The notes under the pieces are model-generated. The model was given only the letters and a program-made list of their open reading frames with translations, was not told the origin of the DNA and ran no database searches. A stretch of DNA of 64,000 nt from Liopterus haemorrhoidalis. Taxonomy: Eukaryota > Arthropoda > Insecta > Coleoptera > Dytiscidae. The stretch covers positions 24,880,253 through 24,944,252 of the forward strand of contig OZ020625.1 of assembly GCA_963971575.1 (NCBI GenBank), given 5' to 3'. The translations under genes and the position numbers were made by a program. This document shows, piece by piece, positions 23,701 to 34,214 of this stretch (position 1 is its first letter; each line of letters begins with the position of its first letter).

Positions 23701-24323
23701 TACTTTTGTTATAATATTAAGGATACATTTTATACATTCATTACAATTAAAATAAATAATTTTATTATAACAATAAGTATAAACTTCTTATAACGTCGAT
23801 ATAATACAGTATTCTTGTTTCTGATAATATAAAATGTTGACAGCACAAATTCAAGGAGTATTTTTTTATAATAGAAATTAAGTTGGCAATGCGGGCGAAG
23901 TTTAAGACGCAGATCTCTGTCTTAAACATCGGTCGTGTTTAGACGAGGCCATACGGTTTCACATTAGCGTTTAAAGATACATTCACTTTAACATCCGATC
24001 TTAAAGATCTAGTGTGAAAAGGGTATAAATGGTGGTTGGTTGATCTTCACAGGCGCTATGAACAAACGTCATTTTCTTTCTGGACGAGCCACAGAGTATT
24101 AAATAATTTTCTCTCTTGCAGATTAATTCACACGGTGGATGTCCATTTGACTCAAGATGCAATATTTAGGATGCTGAAAAATGACGATATTTCAGTTATA
24201 ATGCCTGCGAGGACAAATGGATATTCTGGAAAGAAACCTGCCTGGTTACCGGCTTCAGCACCATGCAAACTACATTTATATAATATGTATTTTGTTTATG
24301 TAATATATTTTTTAGTTAAATAA
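20592..24323 (+). CDS. small secreted protein of unknown function, 2 exons
   Basis: Exons 20592-20773 and 24122-24323 join in phase (GG/A, Gly) to give 127 residues. The second Met at 20613 (120 residues) gives the better signal peptide: MSSTKLCLFLILSSSITSA, with a likely cut before FYIKF. The donor is GTAAGT, the acceptor TTGCAG, and AATAAA signals lie at 24319 and 24329. The mature part is mixed-charge with few Cys (HTVDVHLTQDAIFRMLKNDD) and a hydrophobic tyrosine-rich tail (LYNMYFVYVIYFLVK) that could be a short membrane segment. I recognise no family. The single intron carries a TIR element that in turn holds a Gypsy remnant. Support is splice-site quality, signal peptide and phase; expression is unproven. 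Confidence 0.55.
21269..21425 (-). repeat. Gypsy 3' LTR (element orientation minus)
   Basis: 157 bp, full length, begins TG and ends CA in either reading. Preceded by the ATTAA duplication and followed by the polypurine tract. Confidence 0.85.
21487..23580 (-). CDS. Gypsy pol C-terminal half: RNase H and integrase (697 aa)
   Basis: The open frame starts within the end of reverse transcriptase. RNase H is at about residues 60-180 (LSCDASPYGLGAVL, TDHQPL). The integrase zinc finger follows at about 280-325 (HDQHPG...CETCQ), then the DDE core at about 345-450: the first Asp in HVDFF, the second in SDNGPPF and the Glu in HPESNGLAERG. The last ~150 residues are Pro/Thr-rich, ending in a basic RPRRNIKPPDRLNL. 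No stop interrupts this half, consistent with a young insertion. Gag, protease and the catalytic reverse transcriptase are absent. No env was seen. Confidence 0.85.
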   Translation of the reverse strand: MLNFYNKFLPMLSSRLKPLYDLYKGKSEFNWTSECQRSFEESKKMLLHCGLLVHYDPNKKIVLSCDASPYGLGAVLAHIIDDQERPVMFASRTLSKTEQGYAQIQKEALALKYGMEKFHKYLYGRRFTLVTDHQPLISIFGSKAGLPTLAAARLQRWATLMSDYDFDIVYRKGNKLASPDAMSRLPVKHLEEEIEDFNSFTEVELPLTADEIGQVTRRDKVLEKVAELTRGGWPSYIDDPRLKPYFVRRNELSLEGDVITWGTRVIIPTNLRHEVLGILHDQHPGVVRAKMLARTAVWWPGIDQDIEDTTAKCETCQTIQGRARKVPLTQWPKTERNWERIHVDFFKKEGYTLLLLVDSTSKWIDAKIMNGTNAEKTIEQLRTIFSAFGLPKELVSDNGPPFDSNQFERFCTANGIVHKLSPPYHPESNGLAERGVQTIKKILGKQLFDQKKKNCFINMQHRLDNFLFTYRNTPSTTTGCTPAEMMFKETPRTKLKMLKPSFEGQFVQDKSRQNRSELTKEKMKIFVKGEKVLVLKHQLNQRPIWIPGTIVERISLVTYFVNVGNQIKKMHANDIRLATYINTQPITRPYVNRTVYPSQQTIRHRGNDSNQQKELTEQPTQIRGTDPTDPTPVPGPQHNDVQDVPTTSQSPLIIGSRNRNTPLSSPLKCTVERHPLPVPVPCQRPRRNIKPPDRLNL
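23608..23745 (-). repeat. Gypsy 5' LTR, inner end truncated
   Basis: Matches 21288-21425 without a visible difference. The inner ~20 bp have been removed together with the 5' coding half. Confidence 0.85.
24122..24323 (+). CDS. small secreted protein, exon 2
   Basis: Follows a pyrimidine-rich TCTCTCTTGCAG acceptor and stops at TAA 24321-24323, which overlaps an AATAAA. Confidence 0.55.
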
Positions 24324-24470
24324 ATTTGAATAAAGTTGGAGGTTCTCCGTTTTCCGTTCATATTTAACGCATTTTATTTAAATTATCAGCGACAACATAC
24401 GTTTGGTCAGCGGTAAAGTAGAAACACAATTCATACACTATTCAGAATTCGCAGCGTCACGAAGTCAGCT

Positions 24471-24640
24471 TTTTAGGATTTCCTAGGTATATTCAGAAAC
24501 AGCTATACCATTGAGGTCCAGCATATGGCCTACGGGCCGGATCCGGCCCGATATTAATTTTTAAATGACACCCATTAATCAGTTTTTTAGGATTTTCTAG
24601 GTATAATCAGAAACAACTATACCATTCATGTCCAGCATGA
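24471..24640. repeat. two related 5'-end fragments (TTTTAGGATTTCCTAGGTAT)
   Basis: Two ~60-bp segments near 24471 and 24586 (TTTTAGGATTT(C/T)CTAGGTAT ... ACTATACCATT ... GTCCAGCAT) resemble each other and, weakly, the 5' end of HINE-A. Between them lies a GGGCCGGATCCGGCCC palindrome typical of some hAT termini. Confidence 0.4.
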
Positions 24641-24691
24641 TTTTTATTCGATATCAGTTTGCCAACGTTGTAGGCAACGGGTCTGCTAGTA

Positions 24692-25089
24692 ATTAAATGT
24701 TATTACTAAGGCCCGGTCTTTCCACCTTCAGATAAAGTTCCAGGTAACTATCTGACAGATAAGGTTATTTGTAACTTCATCTGCTGAATAAATATCAATA
24801 CCAGTCAGTGAATCCAATACGTCAGTCTCATTATACGTTAGATAACTATCCGATAGATACATTTGTATAGAACGAAGGGATGACATTTACTCAGCAGTTG
24901 AAGTTACAAATAACCTTATCTCTCAGATAGTTACCTGGAACTTTAACTGAAGGTGGAAAAACTGGGCCTAAATGAAACAATTGTTATGATTTATTTTGTC
25001 TATTTTTAATATTGTTGTCGTTAATAATATTAAAAATAAATAAAATAATTCATAACAATTGTTTCATTTAATAATAACATTTAATTATG
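24692..25089. repeat. long foldback palindrome with MITE in its left arm
   Basis: AATTAAATGTTATTA at 24691 and AAATGAAACAATTGTTATGA after 24971 are mirrored by TCATAACAATTGTTTCATTT and TAATAACATTTAATT at 25038-25086. Without the MITE at 24710-24968 the arms would be about 60 bp with a short AT-rich loop. Confidence 0.65.
24710..24968. mobile_element. PIF/Harbinger-type MITE, copy 1
   Basis: The ends GGCCCGGTCTTTCCACCTTC and the inverse ending GGGCC are flanked by TAA (24707-24709, 24969-24971). A second copy, at 42209-42459 inside the ABC gene, is flanked by TTA. GGSCC ends with a TWA 3-bp duplication fit PIF/Harbinger. Confidence 0.8.
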
Positions 25090-25330
25090 TTTACAACTAT
25101 ATCCAATGAAGCATTTGAAATACCCGGGAAACCCCACCCCTTTCTTCCCCCACCACTTCTAGGTCCATAACCCAACAACTACAGTGCTATTTTGGATTAA
25201 AAAAATATAACGTTAGTTTCGTATCTATTTCTTTCTTTATCTATGTTTAGCAAATAACTCGTGACAGGGCGATATTTATGTTGCGTATAGAGAGAGCTCT
25301 ATGATAAACAGTTACAGATACATAGAACTC

Positions 25331-25405
25331 CGAGCGTCAAATCGAACAAGTTTGGGTGTACAGAATGTGCTCAGAACACTCGGAGCGTCAAATAGAATGT
25401 ACCAT
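25331..25405. repeat. right-end fragment of the GGTGCATTCGA TIR element
   Basis: CTCCGAGCGTCAAATCGAAC through GAATGTACC matches the last ~75 bp of the elements at 4819-5439 and 34384-35036. Confidence 0.65.
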
Positions 25406-25943
25406 TTGTATTTCCCGGACTTGTATTATATTTTAAAATTCTCTGTAAAGTATCCCACTAAAATAATCTTGTAATATGGTAATTGATAAGAAAATTAAAT
25501 ATATTTTTATATGCATTGTCTCCGATGTTGTCATTGTCTAGTATTATCATATAAAAATGTATTTGTTTTTATACATAACTGTTGCTCGTTATCTGACATT
25601 TAACATTACAAATTAAGTAACACTTAAAAATATCAGCGGCGTAACGTCAGCATCATCTGTGCAACTACAGATCTTAATAATAATTCTTTATTGACCAAGT
25701 AAACCTGTACATTATACAGTTTTTAGTCAGTCAGATTGTTATATGATACATCACATGGCAAAGCCCATAAAATAACATAGGTAATATATAATAACTAGTT
25801 GTACATTTTGAAACTAATATTGTTAAACTCCTCAGTACAAGGTGTCTCAAAAGAAATTTTATATTTAGTGGATCGATTAAAAAAAAAGTAAGCCGTACAT
25901 AGAAAAAATGTTTATTAATTATTAAAATACACTTTTTGGGGAT

Positions 25944-26603
25944 TTATTTCTTAAAAATAATATCGTCTAAATGTAGACCCTCGCGTTCTCGGCACTCATT
26001 TAATCGAACAGTAAAATTACTTATGACGTCTCGGCAGGTGGACTCAGGGATGGCTGCCATTTCGTGACGGATATTTTCTTTCAAATGCGCCAGTGAAGTC
26101 GGTTTATTGGCGTAAACTTTAGATTTAAGATAACCCCATAGGAAAAAGTCCATAAGGGTTAAATCTGGACTGCGTGGAGGCCAATTTATGTCACCTCTCC
26201 GGGAGATCAATTTGCCTGAGAAAATTTCACGAACACGTGGCAGAGACATATTGGACGTGTGTGAAGTTGCTCCGTCCTCTTGGAACCATGTTCTTTGGTT
26301 ATAGCCAGGAAAGTTTTGCAGTTCAGGTACCAAGAAGTTTTCTAACATCTCCACATAACGCTCTGAATTCACTGTAACTGCACGCCCCCTTTCGTCTTCA
26401 AAAAAGTAAGGGCCGATAATTCCTCCCGCCGACATCGCAGCCCATACGGTCACTTTAGGCGAATGTAGGGGTTTCTGATGTTTGCGTTTCGGATTCGTTG
26501 CACTCCAGTAGCGGCAGTTCTGCTTATTTACGTGGCCATTAAGATGAAAATGAGCTTCATCCGAAAACAAAATGTTGGTAAACGTTGAAAATCGCTCAAT
26601 CAC
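25944..26603 (-). pseudogene. DD41D transposase, catalytic part
   Basis: 219 residues. The catalytic acids are visible: Asp in FSDEAHFHLNG, Asp in WFQEDGATSH and Asp in [13 protein letters not shown]. The last two are separated by 41 residues, counted directly, which defines the DD41D group. The upstream DNA-binding part (26642-27100) is out of frame because about 60 bp present in copy 1 are missing here. The triad is intact but the protein is broken. Confidence 0.85.
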
Positions 26604-26641
26604 CTGATTTACGAAATGAAGCCTGTGACTGGCTCTCTGAT

Positions 26642-27100
26642 TCAGTCTTTGTGCATAATGCGATGTAATGATGATCTATGCACATTTAAAGCACTTGCGC
26701 GCTTCCGAATTGAAAGGTTCGGGTCGTCACGAACAGACTGATTAACATTCTCCACGTTATCTACCGTTCTTGATGACCTAGGTCGCCCGGATTTTGATTT
26801 ATCCAGCGTTGTACCAGTCTCTTCAAACTTTTTAACCCAATGTCGAATGAGAGGAATGCTTGGCGCATCATTTAAGTGGCGAAAACCTCGAATACTGCAG
26901 AATTTTCTTTGCGCTACAGTCGCCGAATCACCGTTTTTGTAAAACTCTCGCACGCATAACGCGCGGTCTGCTCCCGAGAAACGCTCCATAGCGACTGAAT
27001 TCCCAAGAGCCAGGCTACCGATTGACATAACCCCCGCGCCCCTCGAATGCGTTGCGTTCACGCAGTAAGCTAAATAAATATAAAATTTCTTTTGAGACAC
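26642..27100 (-). pseudogene. DD41D transposase, DNA-binding part
   Basis: 152 residues containing two helix-turn-helix blocks ([40 protein letters not shown]). It ends at a stop right after HRIMHKD, where copy 1 continues in frame, so the stop results from the deletion in this copy. Confidence 0.8.
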
Positions 27101-27944
27101 CTTGTATAATAACTAGTTGTACATTTTGAAACTAATATTGTTAAACTCCTCGAAAGTATATATTGGATTGCTAGTTAACATAATTTTTATGGTCTTTTTG
27201 AAAACATTGAAAGGCGATGATCTAATGCTCATGGGTAATAAGTTGAAGAAACGAATAGAGAAATACATCGAAGTGTTTCTAGATTCGTTGAGACGAATAA
27301 AATCAGAACGTATATATTGTTTTTAGAGCGCGTGTCATGCGTGTGTTGCGCACTAAAGGTACCATACGTGGTCCTATGCTTATATATCAATATAAGGCAC
27401 TCGTATATAAATAAAGATGGTAGGGTCATTATTTTAAATTGCACAAAAAGGTCATGACATTCAGCGCGAAAAGGAACACCTGCAATAACTCTAATCACTT
27501 TTTTCTGAACAGCGAAAATCCTACTAGCCGCAGCTGAATGGCCCCATATTATTAAACCATATCTTAGGTGATAAATATGCTTTTAATATAATATCTGTGC
27601 TGACTTCAGATTTTTAATTTCTTATTAAGTAGATAGTAGAACGGAGTTTTCTACTGAGGAAATCGGTTGGTCCAATCGTAAATGAGGATCCACGTATAAT
27701 CCAAGAAATTTTATTTAAGGAGGATTATCGAAGTCGTGTTTTTTGGTAGTCAGCAGCAAACACGACTTGATGAGATTGCCACTTTAAATATCTGCAAACT
27801 CTTGTCTTTCGTCTTCCAGTGTTTATGAATTTTAAATTTATTTTTTAAATTATTATTTATATGCGATGCGTTTGTATTACGGACCTATTATAAACAAGAT
27901 TTAAGACTATCACTGCTATAATATTATCTTACGTAATATTAGAA

Positions 27945-29127
27945 CAGTGATTCTTAACCGGGGCGCCAGCGCCCCTTTGTGGGCGTTTTGGAGGTCTGGC
28001 GGGGCGTTTTTAAATTTTTAGCATTTAGGGGGCGCTGCAAAAGTTCAAGTGGGCATTGTATCAATATAGAAAAATAAGGTATGTTCATTTGCTCAATTGT
28101 TGCGTACACTGCACACATAACCATTGTAAATAATTGTGTGGACGATCGCGAATAACCGGGAATAATCAGGTTACCACGTTGCGTCTGACTGTTTGGCTTT
28201 TGACAATTAGTGCCGGATATATTCGAAAAGATGAATGAAAATCTCCTGAATCTTCAAGGAAACAATATCAGCCTTATTAAAGCCAAAGGAGTTGTATTGA
28301 GCTTTATCAATAAACTCAAATTATATAAAAAATAATCTTTGTCGGCGAGAATACCATCAGTTTCCTTCTTTACAACAATTAAAAGAAGATACGCTGAAGA
28401 ATTCTGATTTGGAAACATACTGTAGCCACATGGACGCCCTTATCGAAGATATGATATTACGATTCAAAGACTTGCAGAAACTTGTGATACCAGCTTGGTT
28501 AATTAATCCATTTTTATCAGACGTAGAAAGTCAGTCAAAATTTAAAAGAGCAGTTTATTGACCTACAAAATGATTGTGTAGCCAAAATAATATTCAATCA
28601 ATGTGATTATATTGCTTTTTGGGTTCGTTCTCGTCCTCATAGCATTTTCATCTTCCTATTTAGTAGAAAAGGGTTTTAGCGCAGTAATGCATATATTGAA
28701 AAAATCACGAAATCGATTACAAATAAGCCAAAGAGGAGATTTGAGATTATGTTTGACTAAACTTGAACATTATATTACGAACTTGGTGCAATCACATGAG
28801 GCTCAAGGATCTCATTAACTTTTTTTTTTTTTTTTTTTTAATAAAAATTTTATATTGAATTATTTACTTATTCTATTTAAATATTATTATAATGTTGTAT
28901 GTGATACTAATATGACATAAAAGGCAATAAATACATAATGTGTATAAAAATAATAACGTGTTTTATTTCTATTTCTCATCATTTTTTATTTGTGGTAGGA
29001 AATTCATAGCATAAAATACATACCTACATAGAGAAAAGTGTAAATTTTGTTTTTTGTGTGGAGGGGGCGGTGGATAATTTTACTGTGGTAAAGGGGGCGA
29101 TTCTTTCAATACGGTTAAGAAACACTG
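27945..29127 (+). mobile_element. hAT element, Buster/ZBED5-like, decayed
   Basis: The ends CAGTGATTCTTAACC and GGTTAAGAAACACTG have a perfect 8-bp duplication TATTAGAA (27937-27944, 29128-29135). Internal relics (MNENLLNLQGNN near 28232; KGFSAVMHILKKSRNRLQIS near 28668, then LRLCLTKLEHYITNLV) match the C-terminal half of Buster-group hAT transposases, the source of ZBED5-like host proteins. Stops and frameshifts break it. The N-terminus and BED finger are missing. Confidence 0.85.
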
Positions 29128-29746
29128 TATTAGAATGATAATAAATAGCCGGGCGCCTCTGTGTTTGTAAACAGTAGTCCGGATAAAACTTGTATCAACA
29201 CTCTGGAACATTGTAATATTTTCCTCATTAAACACATCTCATACACAAACATTGCCAGTCATAGATACATACATTACGTGTAAAGTGTAACATTTTATAA
29301 GAAGGTAAGTAATTATATTTTTTGCATGACCTAAATATAATGCTCTACTCAGTGCCGGCTCTAGGGGTTATGGCGCCCCGATGCAAAGATTGATTCGGCG
29401 CCCTTAAAAAAAAAGTTGACCAGAAATTTGTTTGTTCTATACAAAAAAAGAAGTCACCCAGAAATTCACTTGTTCTCTAAAAAAAAAAGTAGTCGACCAA
29501 AAGTGTTTTTTTTTAATGTTTTAATTTAAATTTTTTAAATATCTTTTAAGAAAGTCAACCAGTATTTCGTTTGTTCTCCCGCCCCTATTTGCCAATATTT
29601 TCCTCTTCTAAGGCCTGCCACCGGGGTTCTGTGCACCCCTAACACCCCCGCTTGGCGCGGCCCTGTATTCACACAATATATTTTCATTAGAAATTATGAA
29701 ACAGGTAATAATAAACTACTTAAGTGCTTATAAGTATTACATTTTT

Positions 29747-30978
<1,232 letters not shown>

Positions 30979-31534
30979 TTTTTAAGTGTAAATAGTACGC
31001 ATACATATAATACAATTATTTAATACAAAAATAACAAAAAAAAATCATCTAAATTAAATGTTCAAAAATACCACCATTAACTTGTAAACATAAGGCGATC
31101 ATAGAAAATTATTTAAAACATTTATTATTTGCCCTTGTGGGGTATCAGTAGTAATAAAGTGGAAATTGGAATATTCGCTATTTTGAGATACACCATTTTA
31201 GCAAATCACCATCAATATATAGCAGGAATTGATCTGAAATAATTCACTGATTTTATGCAACTGAATTCTAAGTTTTATACGTCACACAAGCGATATAATA
31301 AGCACTAGTTTTATGCGTATAGGTACCTGGAGCCCCGAAAATAAAAACGACGCCCCGTTTTTAAAAAATTTAAATTTCTTTGTAGACTTGTTTAAAATAT
31401 AATTCTATTATCAGATTTTTGGCGTGTCGTCAGATTTTTAATTATAAAAGTGTTCCGAAAGGTAATTTCGGCGCCCTTAGCGCAAGGCGCCCCGATGCGA
31501 CGCATCCTTTTCTTACCGTGTGGAGCCGGCACTG

Positions 31535-31814
31535 GCTCTACTTTGGTTCCTCATAAAAGGGAATAAAGTGGCACTTTTGCACCCTAGGGAGAAAAAATGT
31601 TTCCATGAAAACAATTACAAAACAATATAGATTTTTTTTTTAAATTTAATATTACAATACAAAATGTTCAGCAAAAACTACTTTTCGTTCCTTAAGTAAC
31701 ATTTTTTTTTCGTTCTACATACGTTAACCCCTCTGGGAAATAGGGTTGAGGATAAGACAATTTCATTGAGAAGGCAACACCGCGACAAAAAAAAAAAAAA
31801 AATTGATGTTTCAT
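31535..31814. other. short AT-rich spacer
   Basis: No gene or clear element recognised. A short A-run sits next to HINE-A4. Confidence 0.4.
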
Positions 31815-32867
31815 TGATGTGAATTTTCACACATTTCAGGGTTTTGCAGGTATTTAGTAAGTGAATGATGATTATTTGGGATGCCAAAACAAATTTAATA
31901 TTAAAATATTTTTTTTGTTAATTTTAATTCGAACGCCTAATACCATTATTTTGGTTTCTAAATATGTGCAGTATTTTTTTTTTTATATAGCAAGGTTCAT
32001 TAAGAATTTTAAAAATTGCGCCTATGGCTTCCATTGGTTGTTATAAGTTCCGCCCACCTGATTTCGTGTACATTGAAACAGAATTAAATTATAATTTAAA
32101 CAATTTCCACTGGTTATTAAATTTACGCTTTTAAAAATTAAATGCAACATTTGCCAAAATATAACTAGAATTTTGAAAAAATAATTTAAACAATATAAAA
32201 ATTAAAAAAAAAAAACAAAAAATATTATTGTCTCTTCTCGCAGGGTTCGATCCTTTTCGGATCGAGTTACTTGGGTGAAAAACCAGCGTCAAAAACCACT
32301 ACACCAGCATACACGTTCCATTGTAGCGTGTTACAAAGCTATAACTTGTGTACATTATTAGCCAAAAATCACAAAAAATGCGTTTTTTGCCAAAAAAAAG
32401 TAACCTGATCAAAAATTTCTGTTGTACTATTCCGGTTCACACCAATGTACATTACTTTTTACAGATTTTTAGTATAAACCATCTGGGCTACAGGGTGTGG
32501 GACAAAAATTTTTTTGCACAATTTTGGCAAAAATCGCTTCAAAATAATTTATTTTGCAAAAATAAAAATTTGATCGTTAATCCACGTACCAAGGGATTTC
32601 ATTTGATACCCTACTCAGAATTTAAAAAAAAAATATATTTTTTTTTCGATGAGCACATATTTGTTTATATTTTTAGGGGGATATGTTTTTTAGATGTTTT
32701 AGTATTTTTCCTATGTGTGGGTCAAAGAGTTATATAAGCATGCCAAATTTCAACTCTCTAGGTTTAGCCGTTTAGCTACAATTTTTACCGAAAGACAGAC
32801 AGACAGACAGACAGACAGACGACAAAATGACGGTATAAGGGTTTTTTGGTCATATCTACAAAACCCT
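31815..32867 (-). mobile_element. Helentron-like HINE-A, copy A4 (complete, minus)
   Basis: Reverse orientation: the hairpin GTGAATTTTCACAC near 31820, the inverse end AGGGTTTTGCAGG, the body, a CTGT tract near 32795-32820 and the 5' end near 32867. The cassette at 32233-32315 (B box GGTTCGATCC on the minus strand region, A box CCACTACACCAGC) is the tRNA-Glu-like type also seen in copy A3. Confidence 0.75.
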
Positions 32868-33402
32868 AACAACAACAATTAAATAAAAAATATCACAAAA
32901 AAAATAAATTACACTGATAACTTCATAAATTAAATAAATATAAACATTTTAATATCAAAATTTTAAAATTAAAACTATATTAAACTATAGAAAAGAATTA
33001 AATTATAGGGAAAGTAGAGAACTGACAGCTAAATAGATGTAAAGTAACTTCGATCATAAAAAAATCAGCTGTGGCCACCACAGGACCGACCGCCATCACA
33101 AAGTACTTGTATAAAATACATTCTAGCAGCAGAGTAAAAATAACTTGGCCTAATATTTTCTAACAGAGATATTATTTATCATGACCATGGAAACTTTTCC
33201 AAAATTTTTCGTTTTATCTATTGTGAAATATTCGCAAAAATCTTAAAACCGACACAAGTAAACTCCTATTTCTAGTTAACCGATTTTTATCTAAAGTTGA
33301 TCAACTCGTGCCATTGATGTCAAAAGCTTAAATATGAAGTTTCATAAAAATCCTTTTAGCCGAATTTGCTCTGCACGTGTACGCGGACCAACAGACAGAG
33401 AA

Positions 33403-33900
33403 ATCAGTGACGAAGAGACAACTCCGCTAGACTTGACCTCCCATAAAAAAAAAATAATAAACAAAAAAAAAAAATTTTTAATTTAAAAAAGTTTTAGGTA
33501 AATCTTCAAAAATACATCAAATTATGTTCTATACAAATTTTTGTCCAAGGCTTGGTTTACTAGATACGAATTTTTTTAAATTTTAGAGTTTAATAACTTC
33601 CGTTTCCGGTTTCGGATTTGCATAAAAAACAATAGGGTTCTTCCCAATTAACAGGAGAATTTTTTAGTACCAGAACGAACTCTCTTAGTTCAACCGTTCT
33701 TGAGTTATCGTGTATACACACAGACACACACACAGACACACACACAGACACACACACAGACACACACACATACAGACGGCACTCCGAAAATAGGTTTTTT
33801 GGATTCCCTGGACCATGAAACGTGGTCATCAGTCAAAATCTCGACATCGAAAATTTTCGCTTACAATACTTGTCCCCTTATATATTAAGGTCGGGCAAGT
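33403..33900 (-). mobile_element. Helentron-like HINE-B, copy B3 (minus)
   Basis: Ends CGGGCAAGT near 33900 and GTGACGAAGAGACAACTCCG near 33403. The GT tract has been replaced by (ACAC)ACAG repeats at 33718-33775. The middle of the family is missing, and related fragments lie just left (33180-33300). It sits about 180 bp upstream of the first ABC coding exon. Confidence 0.65.
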
Positions 33901-33905
33901 AAAAA

Positions 33906-34077
33906 TGTTAGAAATTAATTTATTTTATTTTGAAAATTTTAATTCGTTTTTACATAGGCACATAAATTATATTTAATTGAAATATAATTTATGTTAGAAA
34001 TTAATTTAATTTATTTTGAAAATTTTAATTCGTTTTTACATAGGCACATAAATTATATTTAATTGAAATATAATTTT
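33906..34077 (+). repeat. 86-bp tandem duplication before ABC exon 1
   Basis: Two units (33906-33991, 33992-34077) differ at very few positions. Both contain TTTACATAGGCACATAAATT. The second runs directly into the TTTTAG acceptor of the first coding exon. Confidence 0.85.
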
Positions 34078-34095
34078 AGGTCCAGACTTCAAAGA

Positions 34096-34214
34096 ATGAG
34101 AGATGAGGAACTCAATCTTCGGATTAAAAATAATAAATATGGTGCCGTGGAAACTTCAGAAGAAAACGATGATTATTCCAATAAACACAAGAAAAGTTAC
34201 TTCAGTTTTCATTG
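34096..34214 (+). CDS. ABCB exon 1: start and cytosolic N-terminus
   Basis: The ATG at 34096 lies 16 bp after an acceptor (TTTTAG|GTCC), so a 5' UTR exon probably lies upstream. The exon encodes a charged, cytosolic-looking N-terminus ([20 protein letters not shown]). The donor GTAAGT leaves phase 2. Confidence 0.85.

Larger units (their letters stand above)
21269..23745 (-). mobile_element. Gypsy-type LTR retrotransposon remnant
   Basis: LTRs at 21269-21425 and 23608-23745 appear identical over 138 bp. The left LTR is full (157 bp, TG...CA). The right one has lost its inner ~20 bp. The 5-bp target duplication ATTAA (21264-21268, 23746-23750) is confirmed by the empty TIR-element copies at 12430 and 51659. 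A purine-rich tract (minus strand, AGTAGGGAGGAAAA) abuts the 3' LTR. Everything from the inner end of the 5' LTR through gag, protease and most of reverse transcriptase is missing, so it cannot replicate alone. The insertion is recent. Confidence 0.9.
20942..24025. mobile_element. TACCCTTTTCACAC TIR element, copy 2, split by Gypsy
   Basis: The TIRs TACCCTTTTCACACTAGATC and their inverse end at 24025, flanked by TAA (20939-20941 and 24026-24028). The element is about 600 bp without the Gypsy insertion at 21269-23745. It lies in the intron of the small secreted-protein gene. Confidence 0.75.
25838..27104 (-). mobile_element. DD41D IS630/Tc1/mariner-like element, copy 2 (most complete)
   Basis: The TIRs CAAGGTGTCTCAAAAGAAAT and their inverse are flanked by TA (25836-25837, 27105-27106). 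The minus-strand transposase is in two frames: 26642-27100 (helix-turn-helix, 152 aa) and 25944-26603 (catalytic, 219 aa), separated by a short deletion. Direct 47-bp copies of flanking DNA lie outside it (25787-25833, 27105-27151). Confidence 0.9.
25680..27900 (-). mobile_element. non-LTR retrotransposon (LINE) 3' relic, interrupted
   Basis: On the minus strand, near 27290-27590, the segments YGLIIWGHSAAASRIFAVQK and VIRVIAGVPFRAECHDLF match the region just after the reverse transcriptase core of Jockey/R1/CR1-like LINEs. HTHDTRSKNN follows. The element seems to continue to about 25680, where (on the minus strand) AATAAAGAATTATTATTA forms its 3' end. The DD41D element 25838-27104 is inserted in it. 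Upstream ORF parts are absent or unrecognisable. Confidence 0.55.

Noticed and set aside
31861..32737. 61- and 129-residue frames on the + strand
   Set aside because: Both fall inside the reverse-oriented HINE-A4 copy and have no counterpart in the other copies.
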